From assembly GCA_903872505.1 (NCBI GenBank), contig CAIQKV010000006.1:1-37070 (forward strand): a DNA stretch of 37,070 nt, in the 5' to 3' direction. Each line of letters opens with the position of its first letter. Positions within the stretch are counted from its first letter, which is position 1. Under the pieces are notes generated by a model. The model was not told the origin of the DNA. It worked only from the letters and a program-made list of their open reading frames with translations, and made no database searches. Position numbers and translations under genes: made by a program. Source of the stretch: an uncultured Opitutia bacterium (lineage in GTDB: Bacteria > Verrucomicrobiota > Verrucomicrobiia > Opitutales > Opitutaceae). Below, one piece after another: positions 15,638-28,927 of the stretch.

Positions 15638-16672
15638 ATGGGGGGACGCCCTCAAGTTTCAACCGTGGCCGCGTCCGCCTCCCCCAGCACCGAACTCATC
15701 ATCCTGCGCGAACTGCTTGCCCGCGAGCCGGGCTTCATGTCCGGGGCGACGCTGGCCGCCCAGCTCGGGCTGAGCCGGGTGGCCGTCTGGCAGCACATGG
15801 AGAAGCTGCGGGCGCAGGGGTTTGAGTTCGAGGCGGCGCGGGCGCGCGGCTACCGCATCACGGCGCGGCCCGCCGGGCTGCACCTCGCGCTCATCCTGGC
15901 GCACCTCCAGGGCCGCGCCCGCGATTTTTCCGTCACGCTGCTCGACGAGGTGGACAGCACCAACGACGAGGCCGCGCGCCAGCTCGCCGCCGGCCGGCCC
16001 GCGCCGTTCGTCATCCTCGCGCGCCGGCAGACGCGCGGCCGCGGCCGCCTCGGCCGTGCCTGGCACAGCGAGGCCAACGGCAACCTCTACGCCAGCTTCG
16101 CCTTCCGGCCGGCGCTCGCCCCGGCGGGCATGCCGACCTTCACCCTCTGGATGGGCGTCAACGTCTGCGAACTCATCGCCAACTTCTGCGCCACCGCCCC
16201 CGGCATCAAGTGGCCCAACGACCTCCTCTTCGACGGGCGCAAGGCCGGCGGCATGCTCACCGAGGCGCGCATCGACGCCGACCAGATCCGCGACCTCGTC
16301 TTCGGCCTCGGGCTCAACCTCAACAGCCCCGCCGGCGCCTGGCCCGCCGACCTCGCCCGCCGCGCCGTCTCCCTCGCCGAGCAGACCGCCGCGCCGCTCG
16401 ATCCCAACCGCTTCACCGCCGCGCTGATCGGCCGCGTCCTGCTCGCCTACACCCAGTTCCTCGAGGGCGACCACCGGAAAACGTTCGCCGACCTCTGGAA
16501 CCGGTACGACGTCCTGCGCGGCCGGCCCGTGACCGTGCTGCAGGGCGGCCGGCGCTTCTCCGGCACCGCCGCCGGGGTGGACGACGCCGGGTCGCTGCTG
16601 GTGCGGGCGGCGGGCGGCGGGCGCCCCCTGCGGTTCCAGGCGGGCGAGGTCACCCTCGAAAAAAACGCCTGA
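15638..16672 (+). CDS. birA: Biotin--[acetyl-CoA-carboxylase] ligase / biotin operon repressor-type
   Basis: Attaches biotin to the carboxyl carrier protein of acetyl-CoA carboxylase through biotinyl-AMP. The 344-residue protein has an N-terminal winged helix (LRELLAREPGFMSGATLAAQLGLSRVAVWQHMEKLRAQGFEFE), then the catalytic domain with VDSTNDEA, the biotinyl-AMP loop RGRGRLGRAWHS and IKWPNDLLFDGRKAGGMLTE. The C-terminal SH3-like domain includes GRPVTVLQGGRRFSGTAAGVDDAGSLLVR. The helix-turn-helix suggests it can also repress transcription, as in bifunctional BirA, but no target operator was seen. ATG 15638 was chosen; TTG 15629 and GTG 15665 are alternatives. Confidence 0.95.
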   Translation: MGGRPQVSTVAASASPSTELIILRELLAREPGFMSGATLAAQLGLSRVAVWQHMEKLRAQGFEFEAARARGYRITARPAGLHLALILAHLQGRARDFSVTLLDEVDSTNDEAARQLAAGRPAPFVILARRQTRGRGRLGRAWHSEANGNLYASFAFRPALAPAGMPTFTLWMGVNVCELIANFCATAPGIKWPNDLLFDGRKAGGMLTEARIDADQIRDLVFGLGLNLNSPAGAWPADLARRAVSLAEQTAAPLDPNRFTAALIGRVLLAYTQFLEGDHRKTFADLWNRYDVLRGRPVTVLQGGRRFSGTAAGVDDAGSLLVRAAGGGRPLRFQAGEVTLEKNA

Positions 16673-16690
16673 AAACCCCTCCGGCGCCGA

Positions 16691-16715
16691 AACATTCGTG
16701 TTTATTCGTGTCCAT
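16691..16715. repeat. ATTCGTG direct repeat upstream of the ABC ATPase
   Basis: ATTCGTGTTT and ATTCGTGTCC sit in tandem at a ten-base period, followed by a partial ATCG unit, 22 bases before the next start codon. The style matches the TTCCGTG triplet upstream of proA. Confidence 0.5.
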
Positions 16716-16737
16716 CGCTGATGCACAACTTCCCGTG

Positions 16738-17724
16738 ATGTCCGACACGCCCGCCATTGAGGTCTCCCACCTGGTCAAATCCTACGCCGGCGTCACCGCG
16801 GTCAACGACATCAGTTTCCGGGTCGCCCGCGGCGAGATCCTCGGCTTCCTCGGCCCCAACGGCGCGGGCAAGTCCACCACGATGCGCATCCTCACCGGCT
16901 ACCTGCCCGCCACCTCGGGCAACGTCAGCATCTGCGGGGTCTCCGTCGCCGCGTCGCCGGACGAGGTCAAGCGCCACATCGGCTACATGCCCGAGAACAA
17001 CCCGCTGCCCGAGGACATGCGCGTCTCGGAGTACCTCTACTTCCGCGGCCGGCTCAAGGAGATCACGCGCCGCATGCTCGGCCCGCGCATCGACGAGGTG
17101 CTCGAGCTCTGCGACCTCAAGCGCGTCCGCCACAAGATCATCGGCCAGCTCTCCAAGGGCTACCGCCAGCGCGTCGGCATCGCCGAGTCCATCCTCGCCG
17201 AGCCGCCGGTGATCATCATGGACGAGCCGACCATCGGCCTCGACCCGCACCAGATCCTGATCGTGCGCGACCTCATCGCCAGCCTGCGCGGCCGCATGAC
17301 CGTCATCATCTCGTCGCACATCCTGCCCGAGATCGAGATGACCTGCGACCGCGTGCTCATCATCAACCAGGGCCGCGTCGTCGCGCAGGGCACGCCCGCC
17401 GACCTCCGCCGGGAGGTGCTCGGCCGCTCCACCTACCAGATCGAGGTCGCGGGCGACACCGCCTCCCTGCCCCTCCTGCTCGCCGCGATCGACCCCACCC
17501 TCTCGGTCAGCGCGGCGGGCGAGCCCGATGCCGACGGCTTCCGGCGGCTCACCCTCTCGACCGAGAACAACGGCGAGCTCGGCGAGCCGCTGCTGCGCAC
17601 CCTCGGCTCGCAACCCTACCGCCTCCGGGCGCTCAGCCGGGTCAACCCGACCCTCGAGGACGTCTTCCTCGCGGCGACCCGCCGCAGCTGGGACGTGAAG
17701 ACCAACGACCTGCGGAAGAAATGA
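16738..17724 (+). CDS. ABC transporter ATP-binding protein, GldA-like
   Basis: A 328-residue ATPase. Walker A is GFLGPNGAGKSTTMRILTGYLP, the Q-loop lies in IGYMPENNPLPEDMRV, the signature is QLSKGYRQRVGIAESIL, Walker B is VIIMDEPTIGLDPHQI and the switch region is VIISSHILPEIE. The C-terminal extension is typical of GldA/NosF-like ATPases. It is followed directly by a permease, a GldG-like protein and a DUF4340 protein. This arrangement recurs across Bacteroidota, Verrucomicrobiota and Planctomycetota, and outside gliding bacteria its substrate is unknown. ATG 16738 was selected because MSDTPAIEVSHLVKSYAG is the normal start; the open frame continues upstream inside birA in another phase. Confidence 0.95.
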   Translation: MSDTPAIEVSHLVKSYAGVTAVNDISFRVARGEILGFLGPNGAGKSTTMRILTGYLPATSGNVSICGVSVAASPDEVKRHIGYMPENNPLPEDMRVSEYLYFRGRLKEITRRMLGPRIDEVLELCDLKRVRHKIIGQLSKGYRQRVGIAESILAEPPVIIMDEPTIGLDPHQILIVRDLIASLRGRMTVIISSHILPEIEMTCDRVLIINQGRVVAQGTPADLRREVLGRSTYQIEVAGDTASLPLLLAAIDPTLSVSAAGEPDADGFRRLTLSTENNGELGEPLLRTLGSQPYRLRALSRVNPTLEDVFLAATRRSWDVKTNDLRKK

Positions 17725-17725
17725 C

Positions 17726-18487
17726 ATGAAGCACTTTTTCACCCTGCTCAGCCACGAGATCCGCATGCTGCTCGTCAGCCCGGGCACCTACCTCGCGAGC
17801 CTCCTGTTCCTCACGTTCATGGGGTTCATCTTCACCACCATCCTCGAGAGCTACAGCAAGGCGCCGCAGGAGGTGTCGCCCGCGCAGGTCTTCTTCCAGC
17901 TGTTCTGGCTGCCCGTGCTTTTCATGGTGCCGATGCTGACCATGAAGTGCCTCGCCGAGGAGCGCCGCCTCGGCACGATCGAGACGCTGCTCACGACGCC
18001 GGTGACCACGACCGAGGTCGTGCTCGGCAAGTACGGCGCGGCCTACCTCCTCTACCTCGCCCTCTGGGGCTCGACCGGCGGGTTCTTCCTCATCCTGCGC
18101 AAGTTCTCCGGCGACATGCGGTTCATCGACTCCGGCCCGCTCCTCGGCGGCTACCTCTTCATCGCCGTCTCCGGCCTGCTCTTCATCGCGATCGGGGTGT
18201 TCGCCAGCTCGCTGTCCAAAAACCAGGCCGTCGCCGGCATCCTGTGCTTCACGATGATCTTCGGGCTGATCTTCGGCCTGAGCTTCCTTTCCAGTTCCGC
18301 GATCCTCAGCCGCGACGCGCTGCAGCCGGCCCGGATGGCGGTCGACTACGCCCAGGTCCTGACCCACCGCGACGACTTCACCCGCGGCGTGATCGACACG
18401 CGCCAGATGCTCTTCTACCTGAGCGGCACGGTCCTCGCGCTCATCTTCAGCATCCTCAGCGTCGAGGCGAAGCTGCTGCACTCATGA
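17726..18487 (+). CDS. ABC transporter permease, GldF-like
   Basis: A 253-residue membrane protein with about six helices: MLLVSPGTYLASLLFLTFMGF, QLFWLPVLFMVPMLTM, the region after the coupling helix EERRLGTIETLLTTPVTTTEVVLGKY, LLFIAIGVFASSLS, ILCFTMIFGLIFGLSFLSS and a C-terminal VLALIFSILSVEAKLL. The sequence EERRLGTIETLLTTPVT is the conserved coupling element of this ABC-2 permease group. It starts one base after the stop of the ATPase gene, so the two are translationally linked. Confidence 0.95.
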   Translation: MKHFFTLLSHEIRMLLVSPGTYLASLLFLTFMGFIFTTILESYSKAPQEVSPAQVFFQLFWLPVLFMVPMLTMKCLAEERRLGTIETLLTTPVTTTEVVLGKYGAAYLLYLALWGSTGGFFLILRKFSGDMRFIDSGPLLGGYLFIAVSGLLFIAIGVFASSLSKNQAVAGILCFTMIFGLIFGLSFLSSSAILSRDALQPARMAVDYAQVLTHRDDFTRGVIDTRQMLFYLSGTVLALIFSILSVEAKLLHS

Positions 18488-18554
18488 ACCCAAAGGCCAT
18501 AGCGCGCGCAGTCATCGGTCATGGGCGGTGGGCGATCGGCCGCCAGCGGTCGGG

Positions 18555-18589
18555 CATTCGAAATTCGTAATTCGAAATTCGAAAAATCT
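18555..18589. repeat. TTCGAA-rich AT repeat upstream of the GldG-like gene
   Basis: CATTCGAAATTCGTAATTCG followed by AAATTCGAAAAATC, ending five bases before the ATG at 18595. It matches the repeat at 8695-8728 in sequence and position. It interrupts an otherwise tight operon by widening the permease-GldG gap to about 107 bases. Confidence 0.75.
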
Positions 18590-18594
18590 AACCC

Positions 18595-20091
18595 ATGCCC
18601 GCCCTCGACAGCTTCCGCACCGCCCGCTGGGTCCGCACCCTCAACCTCGTGCTGCAGGCCGTGCTGTTCCTCACGCTGTTCGGCGGGCTCAACTACCTCG
18701 CGCGCTACCATCCGCTGCGCTACGACCTGACCCAGCACCGCCGCTACTCGCTCTCGCCCGAGACCCTCGCCTACCTGCGCACCCTGTCGCAGCCGGTCAA
18801 GATCGTCGTCACCCTCACGCCGAACTCCGACAACGCCGACATCGCCCAGGCCTACCGCGACGTCAGCGGCCTCCTGCGCGAATACACCTACGCCACCGAG
18901 GCCGACGCCAACCGCCAGGTCACCGTGGAATACCTCGACGTCTACCAGCGCCGCCGCGAGGCCGACCAGCTCGGCATCGACCAGCCCGACACCATCGTGC
19001 TGCTCTGCGGCGACCGGCGCCGCGCCGTCACGCTCGGCGAGATCTACCGGCTGGAAAAGGGCGTGAAGCACGCGTTCCGCGGCGAGCAGGCCTTCACCGC
19101 CGCCATCCTCGACGTTTCCAGCCCGGGCAAGAAGAAGGTCTATTTCCTCACCGGCCACGGCGAGCTCAACCCCGAGGACGTCGATCCCGTGCGCGGCCTG
19201 TCCATGCTGCGCGACGAGCTGCGCGCACGGAATTTCGACGTCGACCGCCTCGAGCTCGCCGCCGGCGGCAAGGTCCCCGCCGACGCCGCCCTGCTCGTCG
19301 CCGTGGCCCCGCAGGGCCGCTACACGCCGGCGGAGCAGGAGCTGCTCCGCCAGTACCTCGGCCCCGGGGCCGGCCGCATGATCGTCCTGCTCGAGCCCGG
19401 CCAGCCGCACGGGCTGGGCAGCCTGCTGCTCGACTGGGGCCTGCTGGTGGACGACGACCTGATCTACGACACCGGCGCGGACAACATGACCGAGGAGGGC
19501 GACCTCATCGTGCGCTACTTCCTCCCGCATCCCATCACCCAGACGCTGCTGGACCGCCAGATCCCGCTGCGCATCGGGCCCGCGCGCAGCCTGCGCCCCG
19601 ATCCCGGCCGGAAGCTCGGCAACGACCTCACCGTCACCACCCTCGCCGTCACCTCGACCACCGCCTGGGGCGAGGTCAGCTACCGCCTGCACACCGCGCC
19701 GGAATTCAACGCCGGCTACGACATCAAGAACGACCGCCCCGGGCTGGAGCCGCCCAACCACCTCGCCGTCGCCCTGGCCTCCGAGCGGGTCTCCGCGCGC
19801 GCCGGCCTCGACTTCAGCGTCCGCGGCGGCCGGCTGGTCGTGTTCGGCACCGGCGACCTGATTGCCAACAACCGCATCGTCGGCGCCGCCAACCTGAACA
19901 TCTTCCTCGGCGCCGTGAACTGGACCGTGGACCGCGACACGCAGTTCAACATCCCGGTGCGCCCCATCGAGCGCTTCTCCCTCTCCCTCAGCGCCGGCGA
20001 GCTCGCGCGCCTCCGGCGCAGCCTGCTCTTCCTCCTCCCCGGCGCCGCCCTGCTCCTCGGCCTCATCGTCTACTGGACGCGCCGCCGCTAA
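18595..20091 (+). CDS. GldG-family ABC auxiliary protein
   Basis: A 498-residue protein anchored at both ends: an N-terminal helix (TLNLVLQAVLFLTLFGGLNYLA, about 16-37) and a C-terminal helix (SLLFLLPGAALLLGLIVYW, about 476-494), with a large periplasmic domain between. YDLTQHRRYSLSPETLAYLRTL and the YFLTGHGELNPED block are the hallmarks of the GldG/ABC_transp_aux family. In gliding Bacteroidetes, GldG works with GldA and GldF; here it probably forms the periplasmic component of the same ABC complex. The AT-rich TTCGAA repeat lies directly before its start. Confidence 0.93.
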   Translation: MPALDSFRTARWVRTLNLVLQAVLFLTLFGGLNYLARYHPLRYDLTQHRRYSLSPETLAYLRTLSQPVKIVVTLTPNSDNADIAQAYRDVSGLLREYTYATEADANRQVTVEYLDVYQRRREADQLGIDQPDTIVLLCGDRRRAVTLGEIYRLEKGVKHAFRGEQAFTAAILDVSSPGKKKVYFLTGHGELNPEDVDPVRGLSMLRDELRARNFDVDRLELAAGGKVPADAALLVAVAPQGRYTPAEQELLRQYLGPGAGRMIVLLEPGQPHGLGSLLLDWGLLVDDDLIYDTGADNMTEEGDLIVRYFLPHPITQTLLDRQIPLRIGPARSLRPDPGRKLGNDLTVTTLAVTSTTAWGEVSYRLHTAPEFNAGYDIKNDRPGLEPPNHLAVALASERVSARAGLDFSVRGGRLVVFGTGDLIANNRIVGAANLNIFLGAVNWTVDRDTQFNIPVRPIERFSLSLSAGELARLRRSLLFLLPGAALLLGLIVYWTRRR

Positions 20092-20105
20092 CCTCCCCGC
20101 CTACC

Positions 20106-22037
20106 ATGCGCACCAAAGTCACCCTCGTTCTCCTCTTCCTGAACGTCGCGCTGTTCTTCTTCATCTTCCAGTTCGAGCGCAAATGGCGCATCGAGGAGGG
20201 CTGGAAGGAGGCGCGCCGCCGCGTCCTCGGCGCCGAGGCCGCCGACATCCGCTCGCTGGAAATCAGCGGGGGCGGCCCCGGGCACACCCTCGCCCTCGCC
20301 AAGCGCGGGGACGTGTGGTTCGTCACCGCGCCGCTCGAGTGGCCCGCCAATCCCAACGCCGTCAGCCGCATCCTCACCGAGCTCCAGTTCCTCGAGCACG
20401 AGACGAGCTTCAACGTCAGCGACCTCGCGAAGAACGGCCAGTCCCTCGCCGACTACGGCCTCGACAAGCCGCGCCTCACCATCGCCCTCACATCCGGCGA
20501 CCCCGCCGAGCACCCGGTGCAGACGCTCCTGCGCATCGGCGACATCACCAAGGACGGACTCCGGCTCTATCTCCTCTCGCCCGACGGCGAGCGCATCCAC
20601 GTCGTCAGCCAGAGCCTCGCCCGCAGCCTCGGCCTCAGCGCCGACGACCTCCGCGCCGACGCCCTCTTCACCATCCCGGTCTTCGAGGCCCGCTCGCTCA
20701 GCCTCCAGACCGCCGCGCCCGCCAGCCTCCGCATCCGGCTCCGGCGCGACGGCGGCCGCTGGTCGTTCGAGACCCCGATCATCGCCCGCGCCAGCAAGAA
20801 CGCCACCGAGCTCGCCATCAACGGCCTCAACGCCCTGCGCGTCGAATCCTTCATCACCGCCAACCCGCCCGCCGTCCTCCCGGCGGCCAGCCCCGCCCTG
20901 CGCATCGCCCTCGAGGGCAACAACCGCCGCGAGACGCTCATCCTCGGCGCCGCCGCCCATCCGGAGGCCGCCGCCGGCAAGGGCTCGGACGAGTATTACG
21001 CCCAGCTCGAGGGCCGGTCCGCGCTCTTCACCGTTCGCATCCCGGCCACGCTGATGGCGACGCTCCACACCGCCCAGGTCGCGCTGCGCGAAACCCGGGT
21101 CCTCGACTTCGACGCCTCCGCCGTCACCGCCGTCACCCTCGCCGCCCCCAACTCGCCCGAGCTCATCCTCCAGCGCCTCGAGACCGGCACCCTGTCGGCG
21201 GACAACTCCGCCTGGCAAATCGTCCGCCGGGGCGAGTCCGCCGTCGGGCCGCAGACGGTGCCCGCCGACCGCGCGACCGTGTCGCGGCTCCTCGACCAGC
21301 TCGCGCGCCTCGCGGCGTCCGATTTCAAGAGCGACGCCCCCACCGCCGCCGACCTCGAGGCCTGGGGCTTCAATCGCCCCGAGCGCGAGATCCATCTCAC
21401 GCTGGGCGGCGGCGCCGCGCCGCTGGCCCTCCAGCTGGGCACGGACGCGAAGCACAACGTCTACGCCCGCCTCGGCCCCTCCGCCAATCCCGGCGCGTCC
21501 ATCTACGCCGTCGACGCCGGCATCCTCCGCGAGCTGCCCGTCGCGCCCCGGGCGTGGCGCGAGCGCCTGCTGCGCGAGCTGCCCGCCGGCGCCCGCCTCA
21601 CCGCGCTCAAGCTCACCGACCTCGGCAGCGGCCAGGCGGTGCTCGACACCGCGCTGGACGAGGCCGGGCACCCGCCGCCGGGCGCCCGCAACCCGGAGGC
21701 CATCGCCGCGGTGCTCACCGCGCTGCGCACGTTGCGCGCGCGGGAGTTCGTCCTCGACCAGTTTGCCGACAAGGTGACCATCGCCGGCGAGGAGCGCCCC
21801 TGGCGCTACCGGCTCGAGGCCACCGCCACCCTGGTCGGCGGCGCCGGGGAGCAGACCAGCGTGACCACGCTCTTCCTCACCCTGCGCGCGGGGGGCGACC
21901 AGCAGCTCGCGGGTTCCCCGGCCAACGAGTACAACGCCGTGTTTTTCATCGAGCAGCCGCTCCTCGACGCGCTTTGGACGATCACCGAGGCGCCCCGCGA
22001 TCCCGGCCCGGTGCCCGTCCCCGAGCCCAAGAAATAA
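20106..22037 (+). CDS. DUF4340 domain-containing membrane-anchored protein
   Basis: A 643-residue protein with an N-terminal anchor (TKVTLVLLFLNVALFFFIFQF) and a periplasmic region that appears to contain repeated DUF4340-like modules. The patterns WFVTAPLEWPANPNAVSRILTELQFLE, DYGLDKPRLTIALTSG and WGFNRPEREIHLTLGG recur. DUF4340 proteins commonly follow GldG-like genes and are thought to belong to the same transporter complex; their molecular role is unknown. It starts at ATG 20106, 14 bases after the GldG-like stop; the longer open frame upstream is a shadow of that gene. Confidence 0.9.
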   Translation: MRTKVTLVLLFLNVALFFFIFQFERKWRIEEGWKEARRRVLGAEAADIRSLEISGGGPGHTLALAKRGDVWFVTAPLEWPANPNAVSRILTELQFLEHETSFNVSDLAKNGQSLADYGLDKPRLTIALTSGDPAEHPVQTLLRIGDITKDGLRLYLLSPDGERIHVVSQSLARSLGLSADDLRADALFTIPVFEARSLSLQTAAPASLRIRLRRDGGRWSFETPIIARASKNATELAINGLNALRVESFITANPPAVLPAASPALRIALEGNNRRETLILGAAAHPEAAAGKGSDEYYAQLEGRSALFTVRIPATLMATLHTAQVALRETRVLDFDASAVTAVTLAAPNSPELILQRLETGTLSADNSAWQIVRRGESAVGPQTVPADRATVSRLLDQLARLAASDFKSDAPTAADLEAWGFNRPEREIHLTLGGGAAPLALQLGTDAKHNVYARLGPSANPGASIYAVDAGILRELPVAPRAWRERLLRELPAGARLTALKLTDLGSGQAVLDTALDEAGHPPPGARNPEAIAAVLTALRTLRAREFVLDQFADKVTIAGEERPWRYRLEATATLVGGAGEQTSVTTLFLTLRAGGDQQLAGSPANEYNAVFFIEQPLLDALWTITEAPRDPGPVPVPEPKK

Positions 22038-22053
22038 CCCCCGCGCCGGCCCG

Positions 22054-24825
22054 ATGAAATCCTGGCTGAAGCTTTGCGGATCGGGGGCGCGCTTTTGCGG
22101 CCGGAGCCTCCTGAGCCTTTGCTGCTGGAGCCTCTGGCTCGGGCTCAGCCTCCTGCTGGCGCTCGAGGTCTGGATTGCCACCGCGCACGAGCTCGCGGTG
22201 CCCGGCTTCGTGCTGCGCAGCCTGGAGCAGCGCCTCGCCGTCTCCCACGTGCAGGTGAAGTTCGGCCATGCGCGCTTCGACCCCGCGGGCCGCATCCTGG
22301 TCGACGACGTGCGCGTCCTGCTCCCGGCGTTCGGCGAACCCATCATCACCACGCGCGCCGCGTACGTGGAGATCGACCCGTGGGCCCTGCTCGCGGGCCG
22401 GTTCGAGCCGCGCCGCCTGGGTTTGTCCGATGCCAGCCTGGCGGTGCCGGCGATGCTTTCGCCCACCGGCCGGGCCGAGGCCATCGTCCGCAACCTCGAC
22501 GCCACGTTCCGGCCGGGGGCGCACGAACTCATCATCGAGCACCTGACCGCCCGGGTGGCGGGCTTCGCGGTGACGGTGCATGGGGCCATGCATCTGGCCG
22601 CGCCGCCGCCGGGCGCCCAGGTTGAGCCGCTGCCGGTCGCCGACCTCCTGGCCCGCAACTATCCCGACCTGTGCCGCCAGCTCACCCGCCTCGCCGGGCA
22701 GCTCGCCGCGCTGGATCAGCCCCAGCTCCGCATCGAGCTCTCCCCGTCCGACACCCGCGGGGCGATCGCCGACGTCACCATGCTCGCCCGCGGCCTGAAG
22801 CTGGAAACTCCCGTGGTCCTGCAGGCGCTCGGGCTCTGCCTCACGACCCGGTTTCCCATCCAGGGCGAGGCGCCGGTCATGGCCCCGCTCACCCTGACGG
22901 TGGACGACTTGCAGCTGCCCGGCGGGGTGGCGCTGCACGCGGTGCGCGCCCGGCTGCGCGGCTCGCTCCAGCCGGCCCGCTACACCTACGAGCCCCGCGA
23001 GGTGCTGGTGAGCGCCTCCGGCCTCGCCGCCGCGGGCTTCACTTTCACGGCCCTGTCCGCCCGGCTCGAACCCGGCCCGTTGCCGCGCGTCGCCGGCGAG
23101 GTCCTCGCGGAATGCGCCGGGAGCCTCCTCGCCGTCCGGGGCCGCGCCGACCTCGGGCGGCAAACCGCCGCCCTCCGGTTCGACGGCGTGCTCGCGCCCG
23201 CGCTGCTCGGGCCCATCGGCGGGGCGCTGCACCACGACCTCCGCCCCTATCTCGGGCTGACCACGCCGACCCCGCTCAGCGCCGACCTGACCCTCGGCCC
23301 CGGCTGGGAGTTCACGCGCGCCACCGGCCGCGTCGCCGTGGCGTCGCTGGACGCCTACCATGTGCCCATCGCCGCGGGCCGGGCCGAGTTCACGTTCGAC
23401 GGCCGGTATCTCGTCGCGCACCACGTGTACGCCCAGCTCGGGGACAACTACGCGCGCGGCAGCTTCTTCAACGATTCCGCCACCGGGGAGCACCGGTTCC
23501 TGCTCGAGGGCCGCCTGCGGCCGCTCGCGATCTCGCCCTGGCTGGGCAAGTGGTGGCCCGCCTTCTTCAAGGACTACGAGTTCCCGGTCGCGCCCCCCGA
23601 CGCCAGCGTGGACGTGAAGGGCAACTGGCACGGCGGCGGCCGCAACACGGTCTTCGTGTATGCGGACAGCACCGCCCCCGTGATCCACGGCGTGAAATTC
23701 GACCACGCGCGCGCGCTGCTGTTCATCCGGCCCAACTTCTACGACGGGCTCGAGGTCTTCGCCACCATCGGCTCCGGCTCGGCCCGGGGGACGTTCGTCC
23801 GCCAGGTCGAGGTGACCAACTTCGACCTGATCAGCCTCGACCTGAATTTCGACTCCTCCCTCGCGCTTGAGGTCCCGGCGCGGATCTTCGGGCCGCTCGT
23901 GGCGGACGTGCTCGCGCCCTACCGGTTTGCCCAGCCGCCCACGGTCAAGTTCCTCGCCCATTTCGACGGGTCGGCCTCGCCGGACGGCCTGCACCAGATC
24001 GCGCAGATCACGGCCCAGTCCACCGGCGCCTTCGCCTTCCATGATTTCCCGCTCAGCAACCTGGCCTTCCACGCCGTGATCCACGACGATGAGGTGACAC
24101 TGGATCCCATCGCGGTGGGCTTTGCGGGCGGCATCGCCAGCGGCCGGGCGCGGGTCTGGGGCCGCGACGCCGGGCGCCGGCTCGGTTTCGACCTCACCCT
24201 GCAAAACGCCAGTCTGGGGCAGGCCGTCAGCACGCTGGAGGCGTTCTCCGCCAAACGGAACGGCCAGCCGCCGCCGGTGCCGGGCAAGTTCGTCCAGGAC
24301 AAGGCCAACGTGAAGCTCGACCTCGCTGCGTCGGCCGAGGGGCTGTACGACGACCCGTACAGTTTCCGGGGCTCGGGCAACGCCAGCCTGGCGGGCGATG
24401 CCCTGGGGAATGTGCGCATGCTCGGGTTGCTGTCGGAACTCCTGTCCTTCACCTCGCTGCGCTTCACCGCGGCGAGCGCGGATTTCAAGGTCGCGGGTCC
24501 CAAGCTGGAATTCTCCCGGGTCAGCGTCACGGGGGCGAACTCCGCAATCGACGCGCGCGGCAGCTACGCGCTCGACCGGCACGAGCTCGACTTCAAGGGG
24601 CGCGTCAATCCGTTCCAGGAAAGCTCCTTCATCCCCACCGCGGTGCTCGGCGCCTTCCTCACGCCGTTCTCCAGCATGCTCGAGGTCAAGCTCACCGGCT
24701 CGCTCGAGAAGCCGTCCTGGGCCTTCGTCAACGGGCCGACCAACTTCCTGCGCAACCTCTCCCGGCCCGGTACCGTGGAACCGCCCAAGCCGCCGCCCGT
24801 CCCGACCGACTATCTGCGGCGCTGA
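22054..24825 (+). CDS. AsmA-like/YhdP-like envelope protein
   Basis: A 923-residue protein with one N-terminal helix (LLSLCCWSLWLGLSLLLALEVWIA) and a long periplasmic region. The C-terminal part (FQDFKVAGPKLEFSRVSVTG-type repeats and DARGSYALDRHELDFKGRVNPFQES) matches the AsmA-like C-terminal pattern. AsmA-family proteins form beta-groove bridges that move phospholipids between inner and outer membranes or affect outer-membrane assembly. It follows the DUF4340 gene at 16 bases, so it probably belongs to the same transcript. Assignment to a specific member (AsmA, TamB, YhdP) is not possible by eye. Confidence 0.8.
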   Translation: MKSWLKLCGSGARFCGRSLLSLCCWSLWLGLSLLLALEVWIATAHELAVPGFVLRSLEQRLAVSHVQVKFGHARFDPAGRILVDDVRVLLPAFGEPIITTRAAYVEIDPWALLAGRFEPRRLGLSDASLAVPAMLSPTGRAEAIVRNLDATFRPGAHELIIEHLTARVAGFAVTVHGAMHLAAPPPGAQVEPLPVADLLARNYPDLCRQLTRLAGQLAALDQPQLRIELSPSDTRGAIADVTMLARGLKLETPVVLQALGLCLTTRFPIQGEAPVMAPLTLTVDDLQLPGGVALHAVRARLRGSLQPARYTYEPREVLVSASGLAAAGFTFTALSARLEPGPLPRVAGEVLAECAGSLLAVRGRADLGRQTAALRFDGVLAPALLGPIGGALHHDLRPYLGLTTPTPLSADLTLGPGWEFTRATGRVAVASLDAYHVPIAAGRAEFTFDGRYLVAHHVYAQLGDNYARGSFFNDSATGEHRFLLEGRLRPLAISPWLGKWWPAFFKDYEFPVAPPDASVDVKGNWHGGGRNTVFVYADSTAPVIHGVKFDHARALLFIRPNFYDGLEVFATIGSGSARGTFVRQVEVTNFDLISLDLNFDSSLALEVPARIFGPLVADVLAPYRFAQPPTVKFLAHFDGSASPDGLHQIAQITAQSTGAFAFHDFPLSNLAFHAVIHDDEVTLDPIAVGFAGGIASGRARVWGRDAGRRLGFDLTLQNASLGQAVSTLEAFSAKRNGQPPPVPGKFVQDKANVKLDLAASAEGLYDDPYSFRGSGNASLAGDALGNVRMLGLLSELLSFTSLRFTAASADFKVAGPKLEFSRVSVTGANSAIDARGSYALDRHELDFKGRVNPFQESSFIPTAVLGAFLTPFSSMLEVKLTGSLEKPSWAFVNGPTNFLRNLSRPGTVEPPKPPPVPTDYLRR

Positions 24826-24898
24826 CCGCGGCCGCCCGTGCCGGAGGAAACTCATTGCACGCCTGTGGCGGGGCCGGTTAGGTGGCGCGAACCCCGCC

Positions 24899-28837
<3,939 letters not shown>

Positions 28838-28927
28838 TCAGGCCCGGCGGGCGGTACAAGTAGGCCGATTCCTCGCGCCCAGCCGCCAAGTCGCAATGTT
28901 CGAACTTCTCGGACCTTGGCGTGCCAC

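Noticed and set aside
18528-20105. Upstream extension of the DUF4340 open frame through the GldG-like gene
   Set aside because: It overlaps the GldG-like gene in another phase and is His/Arg/Pro-rich; the DUF4340 protein has a normal start and anchor helix at 20106.
24841-24898. Strong GGAGG sequence followed by a TTG start upstream of the hybrid kinase
   Set aside because: The TTG is out of frame with the kinase and reaches a stop after a few codons; the ATG at 24899 was kept.
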